From Arcobacter venerupis (GTDB lineage: Bacteria; Campylobacterota; Campylobacteria; Campylobacterales; Arcobacteraceae), in NCBI RefSeq assembly GCF_013201665.1, contig NZ_CP053840.1, positions 1,860,001 to 1,924,000 on the forward strand: DNA of 64,000 nucleotides, read 5' to 3'. The notes beneath the pieces were generated by a model, which was not told the DNA's origin, did not search any database, and saw nothing but the letters and a program-made list of their open reading frames with translations. Numbering within the stretch: the first letter of the stretch is position 1; each line of letters opens with the position of its first letter. Positions 26,490 to 35,376 of the stretch are shown here, piece by piece. The position numbers were made by a program, and so were the translations under genes.

Positions 26490-27948
26490 TAATAGACTCC
26501 CTATAGAATTTTATTTGTTTTTCTAATCCTAGTTTTATAGTAATTTCATTCCATTGCTTAGCTGTCAAATCTAATGCTTCTTTAGGTGTTAATTCTTTTT
26601 GAATTGCTCTATTCAAATTTTTGTCAAAACTATCATAATACAAATCTGCACCAGGAATTCTCATATCAAGTACAACATTTTCATTTGCTAATGATTCTGA
26701 AATAGTTTTTAAATACTCTTTTGCAGACTCTTTGGAAAAATCATTTTCTTCCCACTTAGTTAAATCCTCAGTTTGTAAATGTGAATATCTAGAAGGATTA
26801 ATTCCACTCCAACCTTTTGTTATATATTTTCCCGTAATTTCCTTAGATGTCATAAATGAGGCAAACTCTAAAGCTAAGTCTTTATTTTTTGAATCATTAT
26901 TAACTACCATTACCCAATTACCATTAATAGAGGAAGGTTCATTATAAATATCTTCCCAATTATTCTGTTTTGAATTATATACGCTATTTGTTCCAGGAAG
27001 TTTGACATATCCAACTTTATTTCTTACCATAGACTCTTTAGAATTTTGAGCCATAGCTCCTAAATCTGCCCAATCAATAGCCATAACAACATCACCTGCT
27101 ATGAAACTTTGTCTTACTTCAATAGGTGAAAAATTAATTATTGATGGAGGTGCAAATTGCATTATTTTAATATATTCTTCTAAAGCTTTTACAAATCCTG
27201 GATTATTTATTTTTGGATTCATATTTATATCAAAGTAAAATGTTTTATCACTTGGATATTTAGCATAAGCTGCTGCTCTTGCAAAAAATTGAAGCATTGT
27301 TCCATAACCTTTTAATCTAGGTTCTGCTATTCCATAATCAATTTTTCCATCATTATTCCAATCCCAAGCATTAAAAAATTTAGCTATGTCACTATAGTGT
27401 GACCAAGTTTTTGGAATATCTAGTTCGTATCCATATTCTTGTTTAAATCTTTTTTTATAATCCTCATTTTCAAATATATCTTTTCTATAATATAGATTAA
27501 TATTATCACCATCATAAGGAAAAAAATAATACTTTTTATTCCAAGACAAAACATTATTCTTATATATTGGTAGAATATCATCACTATCTATTTTTTTTTG
27601 AATTTCTTCAGATATTTCTAAAGCATGTCCATTTGCTAAGATAGCCCCTGCCCAAGAAGAGAAAATTACAAATACATCATAATTTATTTTCTCATCTGAT
27701 AATGACTCTTTTATTTTAGGAATCATGTCATCCCAACTAGTAGAGACTATTCTTACTTTTGCTCCAGTTCTTTTTTCAAATGTGTTTAACTCTTCTTTTA
27801 TGGGTCCAGCAATTGCTTTATCAAAATTTGGTACTAATATTGTAATTATTTTATCATCTGCTTTTTTATTAGAATTTACATCTTTATTATCACAAGATGT
27901 AAAAAAAACAATACTAAGAACTATTATAAATAATTGCAATTTTTTCAT
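26482..27948 (-). CDS. Extracellular solute-binding lipoprotein (ABC sugar-type, SBP family 1)
   Basis: 488 residues from ATG 27948, which has a GGAA SD 7 nt upstream; an ATG at 27960 lacks one. The signal peptide ends in the lipobox FFTSC. The body has the family-1 pattern: VPNFDKAIAGPIKEELNTFE, DVFVIFSSWAGAILANGHAL, DGDNINLYYRKDIFE, and VRQSFIAGDVVMAIDWADLG followed by NGNWVMVVNND. Such proteins normally serve sugar or polyol ABC importers, but no permease or ATPase gene is present on either side. Its stop overlaps the start of the histidine kinase, so it is better explained as a periplasmic sensor partner. Confidence 0.9.
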   Translation of the reverse strand: MKKLQLFIIVLSIVFFTSCDNKDVNSNKKADDKIITILVPNFDKAIAGPIKEELNTFEKRTGAKVRIVSTSWDDMIPKIKESLSDEKINYDVFVIFSSWAGAILANGHALEISEEIQKKIDSDDILPIYKNNVLSWNKKYYFFPYDGDNINLYYRKDIFENEDYKKRFKQEYGYELDIPKTWSHYSDIAKFFNAWDWNNDGKIDYGIAEPRLKGYGTMLQFFARAAAYAKYPSDKTFYFDINMNPKINNPGFVKALEEYIKIMQFAPPSIINFSPIEVRQSFIAGDVVMAIDWADLGAMAQNSKESMVRNKVGYVKLPGTNSVYNSKQNNWEDIYNEPSSINGNWVMVVNNDSKNKDLALEFASFMTSKEITGKYITKGWSGINPSRYSHLQTEDLTKWEENDFSKESAKEYLKTISESLANENVVLDMRIPGADLYYDSFDKNLNRAIQKELTPKEALDLTAKQWNEITIKLGLEKQIKFYRESINE

Positions 27949-28030
27949 AGTATTTTCCATTTGTATTTATAATAATATTATCCTAATAAATTAAAAAAAT
28001 CAAATAAAATAACCGTTAAGTTTATAAACT

Positions 28031-28159
28031 CTATACAAAAAGTGCTGTATTTATTCTACTGTGAGCTTTTTCATCTAAACCATATATTTGTGATAAGTTA
28101 TTGATTTGAATTGCTTGAAAACCTATATCTAAGAGCAAAATATCTACTTTGCATCAAGA
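28031..28159 (-). pseudogene. Remnant of an MFS transporter gene
   Basis: On the minus strand about 42 codons read VDILLLDIGFQAIQINN then LSQIYGLDEKAHSRINTALFV before a TAG. This matches my memory of an MFS subfamily segment of the form LDxGxQxxxxxNQxxIYAL-x4-RSRxNT. The frame opens after a TGA, has no start, and stops in the middle of the domain. The rest of the 480-bp gap (27961-28416) contains no other recognisable coding sequence. Confidence 0.5.
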
Positions 28160-28306
28160 ATGCAAAATTATTATGATAGAATGGAAATACTATCTGGAAT
28201 TGATTATTAAATGAAAGAACTCAAATAGAGAAAAAAACTGTTGCTCCTATAATCAATCATCCTATCCTTTGACTTTTGTCCTTAGAATTTTAATTTTAAA
28301 ACTCTT

Positions 28307-28331
28307 AAATATATACAAAAATATATACAAA
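28307..28331. repeat. Tandem 12-bp repeat upstream of the UPF0316 gene
   Basis: AAATATATACAAA occurs at 28307-28319 and again at 28319-28331, sharing one base, so the period is 12 bp. It lies about 90 bp before the leader ORF. It could be a regulator site or an AT-rich promoter element. Confidence 0.4.
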
Positions 28332-28416
28332 TAAAAAATTTACATAATCACATCTATTTTGGGAACTAATACTTCCACAATAAAGTTCTGCCTATAAAAA
28401 ATTAAAAGGAAATCAA

Positions 28417-28449
28417 ATGAAAAACAAATTAAGAGATAAAAATGGCTGA
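28417..28449 (+). CDS. Ten-codon leader peptide upstream of the UPF0316 gene
   Basis: ATG 28417 follows AAAAGGA at 6 nt and encodes MKNKLRDKNG before TGA 28447-28449. The UPF0316 ATG at 28442 lies inside its last codons (8-bp overlap), with only a weak AGAGA SD of its own. It has the same length (33 nt) as the leader at 18067, but no sequence similarity. Confidence 0.5.
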   Translation: MKNKLRDKNG

Positions 28450-29005
28450 ATTCATAGTTGAATATCCCTATTTATTAGCAATTCTTATTTTTTTATCAAG
28501 AGTTGCAGATGTATCTTTAGGAACATTTCGGACTATTGTTATATTTCGTGGATACAAACTATTATCATCTATGATTGGTTTTGTTGAAATCAGCATTTGG
28601 CTAGTTGCTGCTGGAATGGTATTAAAAAATCTTGATCAATGGCATTTAGCTTTTGCATATTCTGCTGGTTTTGCGACTGGCATTTATGTTGGTATGTGGA
28701 TTGAAAATAGTTTTGCTATTGGTAAAGAGTTAGTTCGTTGTATCTCCTTTAATCGTGATATTTTAGCACTTAAAATAAGAGAAAAAGGTCATCAAGTAGT
28801 TTCAGTTGATGGTGATATGGGGGAAGACAAGCCAGTCGAAGTTTTGTTTATCGTTGAAAGAAGACGTAATATTCCAAAACTTATACGTCTTATTAATGAG
28901 CTTGACCAAAAAGCTGTATATACAATATCCGATTTAAAAAGTGTTTACGATGGTCCAGATTTTATAAATAAAAGTAGCTTTTGGAATATGAGAAAAACTA
29001 AATAA
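28442..29005 (+). CDS. UPF0316 membrane protein (DUF5698 + DUF2179)
   Basis: 187 residues. Three membrane helices fill the first 85 residues, including the family motif LSRVADVSLGTFRTIVIFRG and SAGFATGIYVGMWIEN. The C-terminal soluble DUF2179 part (about 110-175) shows VEVLFIVERRRNIPKLIRLI and VYTISDLKSV. DUF2179 domains are also found in YitT-type proteins; the function is unknown. It is 24 bp upstream of the carboxyethylornithine-synthase-like gene, and the two form a small operon. Confidence 0.88.
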   Translation: MAEFIVEYPYLLAILIFLSRVADVSLGTFRTIVIFRGYKLLSSMIGFVEISIWLVAAGMVLKNLDQWHLAFAYSAGFATGIYVGMWIENSFAIGKELVRCISFNRDILALKIREKGHQVVSVDGDMGEDKPVEVLFIVERRRNIPKLIRLINELDQKAVYTISDLKSVYDGPDFINKSSFWNMRKTK

Positions 29006-29029
29006 TAAATTTAGAAAAGGAAATACAAC

Positions 29030-30208
29030 ATGCAAAAATTAAAAATAGGCGTTATTGGAACTTCAAAAAAAATAGATGAAAGAAGGCTTCCCATTCATCC
29101 TAATCATCTCTTGCGAATTCCTGAAATCTTACGAAAACAACTTATCTTTGAAGAGGGATATGGAGCACCATTTGGTATACCAGATGAAGAGATTGCTGCA
29201 TTAACTGGTGGAATTGATACAAGACATAATTTGTTAGCAAATATTGGAACAGTAATTATTAATAAACCGGTATTATCAGACTTAGAAGAACTTTGTGAGG
29301 GTGGAACACTTTGGGGTTATGTACATTGTGTACAACAAAAAGAGATAACTGATATTGCCATTAAGCGAAAACAAACTCTAATTGCCTTTGAAGATATGTT
29401 CGTTTGGTCACCAGAGGGTCAAGTTGGGCGACATACTTTTTATAAAAATAATGAAATGGCTGGATATTGTGCAGTTATACATGCTTTACAACTAAAAGGA
29501 ATAGATGGGCACTATGGAAATCAACGTAAAACTATAATCTTTGGATTTGGTGCTGTTAGTCGTGGTGCTGTTTATGCCCTTAAAGCTCATGGATTTAGAG
29601 ATATTACTATTTGCGTACAACGCCCCGATCATGAAGTAAGAGAAGAAGTTCTTGATTGTCATTATGTAAGAATTCAAGAAGGTAACAACGATGAAGCACG
29701 CATGATTGTAATAGAACATGATGGAACTGTTAGTTCACTATCAGAGCTTATTAGTCAATCGGATATTATCGTAAATGGAGTTTTTCAAGATACTGCAAAT
29801 CCTACTAATTTTATTATCAAAGAAGAGGCTTCAATATTAAAACCTGATAGTTTAATTATTGATATAAGTTGTGATGAGGGAATGGGCTTCTTTTTTGCAA
29901 AACCAACCACCTTTAAAAAACCTATGTTTAAATACAATCGTGTTGATTATTATGCAGTTGACCACACTCCTAGTTACCTTTGGGAGAGTGCAACTCGTTC
30001 TATTTCAGCTGCGTTGATTGTATATTTATCAACTGTAATGGAAGGAAGAGAAGCTTGGCAAACAAATGAAACCATAAGACAAGCTATTAATATTGATAAA
30101 GGTGTAGTAATCAATAAAGCCATCTTAGCATTTCAAAATCGTAATGAAGAATATCCACACCAATGTTTTACTATTGAAGAAAAAGCCATTTTGAATAAAA
30201 TCGCTTAA
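29030..30208 (+). CDS. Alanine dehydrogenase/PNT-family oxidoreductase, N5-(carboxyethyl)ornithine synthase-like
   Basis: 392 residues. The N-terminal substrate domain shows GTSKKIDERRLPIHPNHL and EEGYGAPFGI; the His of LWGYVHCVQQ matches the catalytic His of alanine dehydrogenases. The Rossmann motif is IIFGFGAVSRGAVYALKAHG. ERRLPIHPxH is the form I associate with N5-(carboxyethyl)ornithine synthase, which reductively condenses pyruvate with ornithine or lysine, rather than with true alanine dehydrogenase (E-x-RVALTP). The Lactococcus enzyme is about 313 residues, so this is longer. Base composition looks slightly less AT-rich than the surroundings, which together with the decayed MFS gene nearby may mean transfer. 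Confidence 0.75.
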   Translation: MQKLKIGVIGTSKKIDERRLPIHPNHLLRIPEILRKQLIFEEGYGAPFGIPDEEIAALTGGIDTRHNLLANIGTVIINKPVLSDLEELCEGGTLWGYVHCVQQKEITDIAIKRKQTLIAFEDMFVWSPEGQVGRHTFYKNNEMAGYCAVIHALQLKGIDGHYGNQRKTIIFGFGAVSRGAVYALKAHGFRDITICVQRPDHEVREEVLDCHYVRIQEGNNDEARMIVIEHDGTVSSLSELISQSDIIVNGVFQDTANPTNFIIKEEASILKPDSLIIDISCDEGMGFFFAKPTTFKKPMFKYNRVDYYAVDHTPSYLWESATRSISAALIVYLSTVMEGREAWQTNETIRQAINIDKGVVINKAILAFQNRNEEYPHQCFTIEEKAILNKIA

Positions 30209-30233
30209 TTTTTAGAAAATAAAAAGAGACAAA

Positions 30234-30283
30234 CTACTCATCCACATAATGCAAAACAATATTTGCACTATTTTGGCGAGTAG
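30234..30283. terminator. Possible interrupted hairpin terminator
   Basis: An inner hairpin TGCAAA-acaata-TTTGCA (30250-30267) is enclosed by a second pair CTACTC (30234-30239) and GAGTAG (30278-30283). It lies between two convergent genes. The stem is imperfect and lacks a long T tract. Confidence 0.35.
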
Positions 30284-30293
30284 ATGGTATTTT

Positions 30294-30749
30294 CTATTCT
30301 GCTTTTACTTCATATCTACTTGTTATTGCAATTCTATTTAATGTATTTATAATAATAGCTGACCATTGTACTGCTGTAATTTCATCTTCATTTAAAACTT
30401 TTGTTGCATCTTCATAAACTTCATCAGGAACTTGTCCTTGAGAAATATTACATATTGCTTCAATCAAAGCTAAACTTACTCTTTCTTTTTCATTAAAATA
30501 TTGTGTTTCTCTCCATGCGGGAATAACGCTTATTCTTTCTATACTTTCTCCACAAGCAAGTGCATCTTTTGTATGCATTCTAAGACAAAAAGCACAACCA
30601 TTTATTTGTGATGCTCTTAATAATAAAAGATGAGAAAATCCTTCTTCTATTTTTGCTTTATTCATAAGTAATTTTACTTCATTTTTTAACTCTATTACTT
30701 TGTCAAACATATTTGGGTTAGTTTTTCCTAAGTTAATTCTATTTGTCAT
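30294..30749 (-). CDS. AhpD-like carboxymuconolactone decarboxylase-family protein
   Basis: 151 residues from ATG 30749, which has an AAAAGGA SD; a longer reading to 30788 lacks one. The redox motif C-x2-C-x3-H is present in GCAFCLRMHTKDAL, and the following helices (AWRETQYFNEKERVSLALIEAI) match the AhpD core. Members are alkylhydroperoxidase-type disulfide reductases or uncharacterised stress proteins. It is a single gene convergent with the dehydrogenase gene. Confidence 0.9.
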   Translation of the reverse strand: MTNRINLGKTNPNMFDKVIELKNEVKLLMNKAKIEEGFSHLLLLRASQINGCAFCLRMHTKDALACGESIERISVIPAWRETQYFNEKERVSLALIEAICNISQGQVPDEVYEDATKVLNEDEITAVQWSAIIINTLNRIAITSRYEVKAE

Positions 30750-30914
30750 AATAATCCTTTTAATTAAATTGTAAAAGAATAGTATCAATATTCTGTACTC
30801 TTCACAAGATACAGATTTTTCTATTTTATATAGGACAGTTAAAAAAGAATATCTATTTACTGTAAAATAAGGCTTTATAATATTTCAGAAATTTATTTTT
30901 TAGTCTGCATACTA

Positions 30915-30944
30915 TATAATTCCAAAAATTTAATATTATAAAGG
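30915..30944 (+). promoter_or_regulatory. Promoter -10 and SD for the zinc-ribbon membrane protein
   Basis: TATAAT at 30915-30920 is followed by AAAGG at 30940-30944. This places the transcript start and ribosome site just before codon 30952 and supports translation from there although no ATG, GTG or TTG is in frame. Confidence 0.5.
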
Positions 30945-30951
30945 TATTCAA

Positions 30952-31506
30952 ATCAAAAATATAAAGATTATAAATGGAATAATTATATTTACAATCACAG
31001 GAGCAATACTAAGTATTCTTCCTCAAACACAAAAGTATATCATTGAAATATTCTCATTATTATATTCTGGAATAATCTGGCTTGATGAAATTTTATTATC
31101 TTCATTTACTATTCCAGTATGGCTTTTATCAATTATTTCTATTTTAGCATCTGTTAGTGTAATAAAATTCTTTTTGTTACTTATAAATAATTCTAATCCA
31201 GAATATAAAGCTTATGTAAAAGATTTTATTTATGGTACAAACTGGAGATGGAAATGGAAAAAGGATGAAATAGTAGATTTACAATGCTATTGTCCAATAT
31301 GTGATTCTGTTTTAGTATATGATGAAAGTTCTTGTCATACAAGATATACAGATGTGGCAAAAACTGATTTTATTTGTGAGAATTGCAAATCACAAATAGT
31401 AACAAGTATACACGGTGGTAATAAAAAATATGCCTTTAATGCAGTAAAAAGAGAAATAGAAAGAAAAATCAGAACAAATGAATATAAAACAACTAAAAGT
31501 GAATAA
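30952..31506 (+). CDS. Membrane protein with C-terminal zinc ribbon, apparent non-canonical start
   Basis: The frame is open from 30934, and the coding character clearly extends upstream of the first TTG (31174): IIIFTITGAILSILPQTQ, then IWLDEILLSSFTIPVWLLS and ILASVSVIKFFLLL, giving two or three membrane helices. There is no ATG, GTG or TTG in frame before 31174. ATC 30952 is 7 nt after an AAAGG SD and is the best start; ATT 30946 is too close to the SD and ATA 30961 too far. The soluble C-terminus has a zinc ribbon: CYCPICDSVL ... FICENCKSQI. From 30952 the protein is 184 residues. The function is unknown. A mutated ATG or an inactive gene are alternatives. Confidence 0.6.
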   Translation: MKNIKIINGIIIFTITGAILSILPQTQKYIIEIFSLLYSGIIWLDEILLSSFTIPVWLLSIISILASVSVIKFFLLLINNSNPEYKAYVKDFIYGTNWRWKWKKDEIVDLQCYCPICDSVLVYDESSCHTRYTDVAKTDFICENCKSQIVTSIHGGNKKYAFNAVKREIERKIRTNEYKTTKSE

Positions 31507-31572
31507 AAACTAATTTCTAGTACTTTAACTTTATTAATTATTTATTTCTAAAAAAGGGTATTACAATTTTAT

Positions 31573-33534
31573 TTAATAAGTACATACCCTATTTCGTCCA
31601 GCATTTTTCGCTTTATAAAGTGCTTTATCTGCTTTTATGAGTAAATCATCAATAGTTGAGTTATTATTTGCTGCAACTACTCCAAAAGAAGCTGTAAAAT
31701 AAACTATTCTTTTTTTATCTAATACTAACTTTGCATTTAAAATTTCAATACGCATACGCTCAGCAACTTTTATGGAATCTTCCAAGTTTGTTTCTGGCAA
31801 TAAAACAGCAAACTCTTCACCTCCAATTCGTCCAAGAATATCAATATCTCGTAAAATCATACGACTTATATCTGCAATTTTTTGTAAAACTAAATCTCCA
31901 ATATTATGACCATAAGTATCATTAATTTTTTTAAAAAAGTCTATATCGAACATTAATAAAGATAATTCACCTGAATATCTATTATATCTTGATAACTCTA
32001 ATTCTGCTTGTTCTATAAAATATCGTCTATTAGATAAACCTGTTAAATAATCTGAGTATGCTCTATGCTCAAGCTCTTTACGAGCATTTCTATTTTCTAT
32101 TGCAATCGCTGCTAAATTTGCAGCAAAAGTTATACGCTCAATATCATTTGAAGTAGGACTTTTTTTCTCTTTATGATAAATAGCAAAAGTTCCCAATACA
32201 TTCCCAATTGAAGAAATAATTGGTTCAGACCAACAAGAAATCAATCCAGCTTTTAATGCTAATCCTTTATACGGTTTCCAATACTCATGAGTAGTAATAT
32301 CTTCTACAATAACTCGACTTGCTAGAAATGCAGCTGTCCCGCAAGAACCAACGCCTAAACCTATTGTTGTACCATTAATTGCATTATTATAAAAATCTGG
32401 CAAACTAGGTGAAGCACCTAATAAAAGTTTTTTTCCTTCTTTATCAAGTAATAATATACTACATAAAGAAGCTGAATCTTCTAACTCAATATTTTTTACA
32501 ATTGTATGTAAAATATCTGATAAAGACGAATCTTTTGCAACCATTTCTAACATGGAATCATGGGTTCTATTTCTTAATTCACTTTTCCAATGTTCAGTTA
32601 TATCATTAAAATTTGCTAAACATTTTTCTCCTAACCAAGAAATATTAACAAGCACTCGCCGTTCACTTCCATCTTTACAATTAATAGTAACTTCTCTTTC
32701 TGAAATATGTATAGGTTTATTTATCTTACCTGATAATAGAATATCCCTATGCCAAGATTTTATTTCATCCTTTTGATATCTTAAATCAGAATAAGCTTTT
32801 TTATACCAAGTTTCAATAGTAGGAATATCATCAAGTGTATATCCAAATAATTCAATAAATTTATGATTAACATACTCAATGTCACCATTAATATCAGACC
32901 AAGAAATGCCAACAGGAGAAAAATCTAAAATATCTTTTAATTGAATTTTCTCTTTTGTACTTTTATGTAAATCATTTGACAATTCAGATTCTCGTAATTT
33001 TGCTAAACCATTTTTTGCTAATATTTGTGCCATTCTTACAACACAATCCATATTTGATTTCATCTTCTCTTTACTTATAATAGGAACTGATTTTATAGCT
33101 TTAAGATATTCTGTTTCATCATAATTAAATTCTTGAGCTTGATTTTGAAAAAATTTGATATTTGGAGCTTCGTTTAAAACTTGTCCCAAAAATAAAGTTG
33201 CTAATATTTGATCTTCAATTACAATAGGAGTTGCATAATCAATTAGCCCATTTTTACAATAAGCACTACTAACTTTACCATTAGAAACATTTTCCATTAA
33301 AGCATAATTACTTTCTAAACATCGTGAATTTGTTTCAATATTGGCTCTATGAAATAATGCACAAGCATCAATCCAGCCAGTTTGGAAGATAATCTTGCCA
33401 TCTTTTCCTACAAGAGCATTGGGAATTCCTGTTGCCTTATAAAAACTTATTAATATTTCTTCAAATTCAGCAATATCAACTAACTCGCTAAAGTTATATT
33501 TTTTATCATTACTCATTATAAAGTTATTTTGCAT
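31573..33534 (-). CDS. Diguanylate cyclase with PocR, PAS and GAF sensor domains
   Basis: 653 residues from ATG 33534 (GGAA SD; a TTG at 33546 would add four residues). No membrane helices. The N-terminal PocR-type ligand domain (about residues 15-185, ALFHRANIETNSRCLESN ... ATLFLGQVLNEAPN) has several cysteines and a FLGQ motif. A PAS domain spans about 205-320, a GAF about 335-490 (GVGSCGTAAFLASRVIVEDI), and the GGDEF about 500-653 with RIGGEEFAVLLPE. The GGEEF A-site is intact and DIDFFKKINDTYGH fits an active cyclase. No RxxD I-site is seen ahead of it. It would make cyclic di-GMP in response to a cytosolic ligand. Confidence 0.93.
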   Translation of the reverse strand: MQNNFIMSNDKKYNFSELVDIAEFEEILISFYKATGIPNALVGKDGKIIFQTGWIDACALFHRANIETNSRCLESNYALMENVSNGKVSSAYCKNGLIDYATPIVIEDQILATLFLGQVLNEAPNIKFFQNQAQEFNYDETEYLKAIKSVPIISKEKMKSNMDCVVRMAQILAKNGLAKLRESELSNDLHKSTKEKIQLKDILDFSPVGISWSDINGDIEYVNHKFIELFGYTLDDIPTIETWYKKAYSDLRYQKDEIKSWHRDILLSGKINKPIHISEREVTINCKDGSERRVLVNISWLGEKCLANFNDITEHWKSELRNRTHDSMLEMVAKDSSLSDILHTIVKNIELEDSASLCSILLLDKEGKKLLLGASPSLPDFYNNAINGTTIGLGVGSCGTAAFLASRVIVEDITTHEYWKPYKGLALKAGLISCWSEPIISSIGNVLGTFAIYHKEKKSPTSNDIERITFAANLAAIAIENRNARKELEHRAYSDYLTGLSNRRYFIEQAELELSRYNRYSGELSLLMFDIDFFKKINDTYGHNIGDLVLQKIADISRMILRDIDILGRIGGEEFAVLLPETNLEDSIKVAERMRIEILNAKLVLDKKRIVYFTASFGVVAANNNSTIDDLLIKADKALYKAKNAGRNRVCTY

Positions 33535-33662
33535 ATGTACTTCCAAGTTTTTATGTTATATTAATTATATTCTATTTTTACTAAGATGCTATTAAAAGAA
33601 ATAATTACTTACATTTAATAAAATATATTCAAGATTATATACTACACTAAAAAATTATTTAT

Positions 33663-35258
33663 TTACTTCATTGTTCTTTCTACAAGCATTTCTGCTGTAC
33701 AATCGTAAATATCAACAAAATCTTCACTATCTATAGAATCAGGAAGAAAACTCTTTTTTGTTACTTTGGCCAAAATCTTCACTTGTGAATTTATGTCTTT
33801 TATCGTGTGAGATAAAAGAATAATACTTTGTACATCATGTAAAGCAATAATCACAGCTTTTGCTTTTAAGATACCTGCTTCTTTTAATATATGTTTTTGT
33901 GCAGGATTTCCAAATATTACTTTTTCCCCATGAACTAAAGCATTTTCAAAGAATTCATAATTATCAATAATGGCAATATGTTCAATATTTTCATTTTTTA
34001 AATTTAAAAGTATTTGTTTACCAAAACTTCCATAACCACAAACAATTACATGCCCATTTAATAGCTCTTTTGAAGTATTTAATATTTCACTATTAATATC
34101 TTTTTTTTGTAAAATTTTATTAGTAATAAATTCAATATTTTTTAAAAAGAATGGTGTTAAAACCATTGAAATTATCACAGAAAGTGTAAGTAGTTGTCCT
34201 GTATTTGCATCTAAAAGAGTATTTTGCGTTGCTAGCGTAAATATAACAAAGGAAAACTCTCCAACTTGAGAAATTGTAAGTGAAGTTTGAAGAGCAACTC
34301 TTTTACCAACAAAAAAATACATTACTGAAAAAATAATCAAAGCTTTTATAAGAATAATTACAATACTCAAAGCAAAAACTTGTAATACATGAGAGCTAAA
34401 AAAATGTACATCTATTTGCATTCCTACAGTTACAAAAAATAGTGCTAAAAATAGATCTCTAAAGGGAATAAGGTCAGCTTCTATTTGATGTTTGTAGTGC
34501 GTTTCTGCAATTAACATACCACCAATAAAAGCTCCCATTGAATATGTAAAACCTAAGTAATGTGCTAAAAAGCTAGCCCCAATTGCAATAATTAAAACTA
34601 TCATAATAAAAAGCTCGTGAGTTTCAGCCTTATCTACTAATTTTAAAATATGATTTAAAAAGTATTTACCAAAAATAATCATTACAATTAACAACACAAT
34701 TCCTGAAAAAACAATATTAATAATCAAATCACCAATAGCTCGTCCATTTGTGGAAAAAATTGTCAACATTAATAATATAGGAATAACTGCTAAATCTTGG
34801 CAAATTAATATTCCTAAAGAGTTTTGACCATAATATTTTGTTATTTTGTTTGTATCATTTAGTATTTTTAAAACAATTGCCGTTGAAGAAAGAGAAAGTG
34901 CTGCACCAATAACTATAGAAGTTTTAATATCTAAAGCAAATAAAAAATAAGCTATGAAAGTAAAAGAAAGAATTGATAAACCAATTTGAAGCCCACCATA
35001 AACAAAGACTTGTTTTCGCATTTGTATTAGGTTTTCTAGCTTCATTTCAAGTCCGATTGTAAACATTAAAAATACAATACCAAACTCTGCGATTTGATCT
35101 AAGATATAAGAATCTTCTACATTAGAACCTATAATATTTACAAGAATTATTCCTGATATTATGTATCCAACAAGAGGTGGAACATCAAAACGTTTTAAAA
35201 TAATACCCAAGATAACAGCAACAACTCCAGTTGATAACATCATCAAAATAATTTGTTC
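33663..35258 (-). CDS. CPA2-family monovalent cation:proton antiporter with TrkA-N domain (KefB/YbaL-like)
   Basis: 531 residues from ATG 35258 (AAGGG SD; a TTG at 35279 is less likely). About 12 membrane helices cover residues 1-380, including ALSLSSTAIVLKIL and GAFIGGMLIAET, typical of CPA2. A regulatory NAD-binding TrkA-N domain follows with GHVIVCGYGSFGKQIL, then acidic NADH-site residues in AIIDNY. The usual C-terminal TrkA-C domain is absent, so it is a KefB/C-like form. It exchanges K+ or Na+ for H+. No KefF/G-type partner is adjacent. Confidence 0.9.
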   Translation of the reverse strand, partial: EQIILMMLSTGVVAVILGIILKRFDVPPLVGYIISGIILVNIIGSNVEDSYILDQIAEFGIVFLMFTIGLEMKLENLIQMRKQVFVYGGLQIGLSILSFTFIAYFLFALDIKTSIVIGAALSLSSTAIVLKILNDTNKITKYYGQNSLGILICQDLAVIPILLMLTIFSTNGRAIGDLIINIVFSGIVLLIVMIIFGKYFLNHILKLVDKAETHELFIMIVLIIAIGASFLAHYLGFTYSMGAFIGGMLIAETHYKHQIEADLIPFRDLFLALFFVTVGMQIDVHFFSSHVLQVFALSIVIILIKALIIFSVMYFFVGKRVALQTSLTISQVGEFSFVIFTLATQNTLLDANTGQLLTLSVIISMVLTPFFLKNIEFITNKILQKKDINSEILNTSKELLNGHVIVCGYGSFGKQILLNLKNENIEHIAIIDNYEFFENALVHGEKVIFGNPAQKHILKEAGILKAKAVIIALHDVQSIILLSHTIKDINSQVKILAKVTKKSFLPDSIDSEDFVDIYDCTAEMLVERTMK

Positions 35259-35376
35259 CATCAAAACCCTTATTTTCAAATAAATAAAGGTGGCATATTA
35301 GCATAGATAATAAAGATTATCATCAAAAAATAATTAAAATAATTTTTAAATGGGAAAAATAATTAAATTTATTAAA

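Noticed and set aside
28160-28300. Possible second gene remnant next to the MFS fragment (plus-strand frame ending in a TAA near 28210)
   Set aside because: Only about 20 codons, no start, no recognisable motif.
31174-31506. A 110-residue gene starting at TTG 31174
   Set aside because: No SD at that TTG, and clear membrane-helix coding continues upstream to about 30952.
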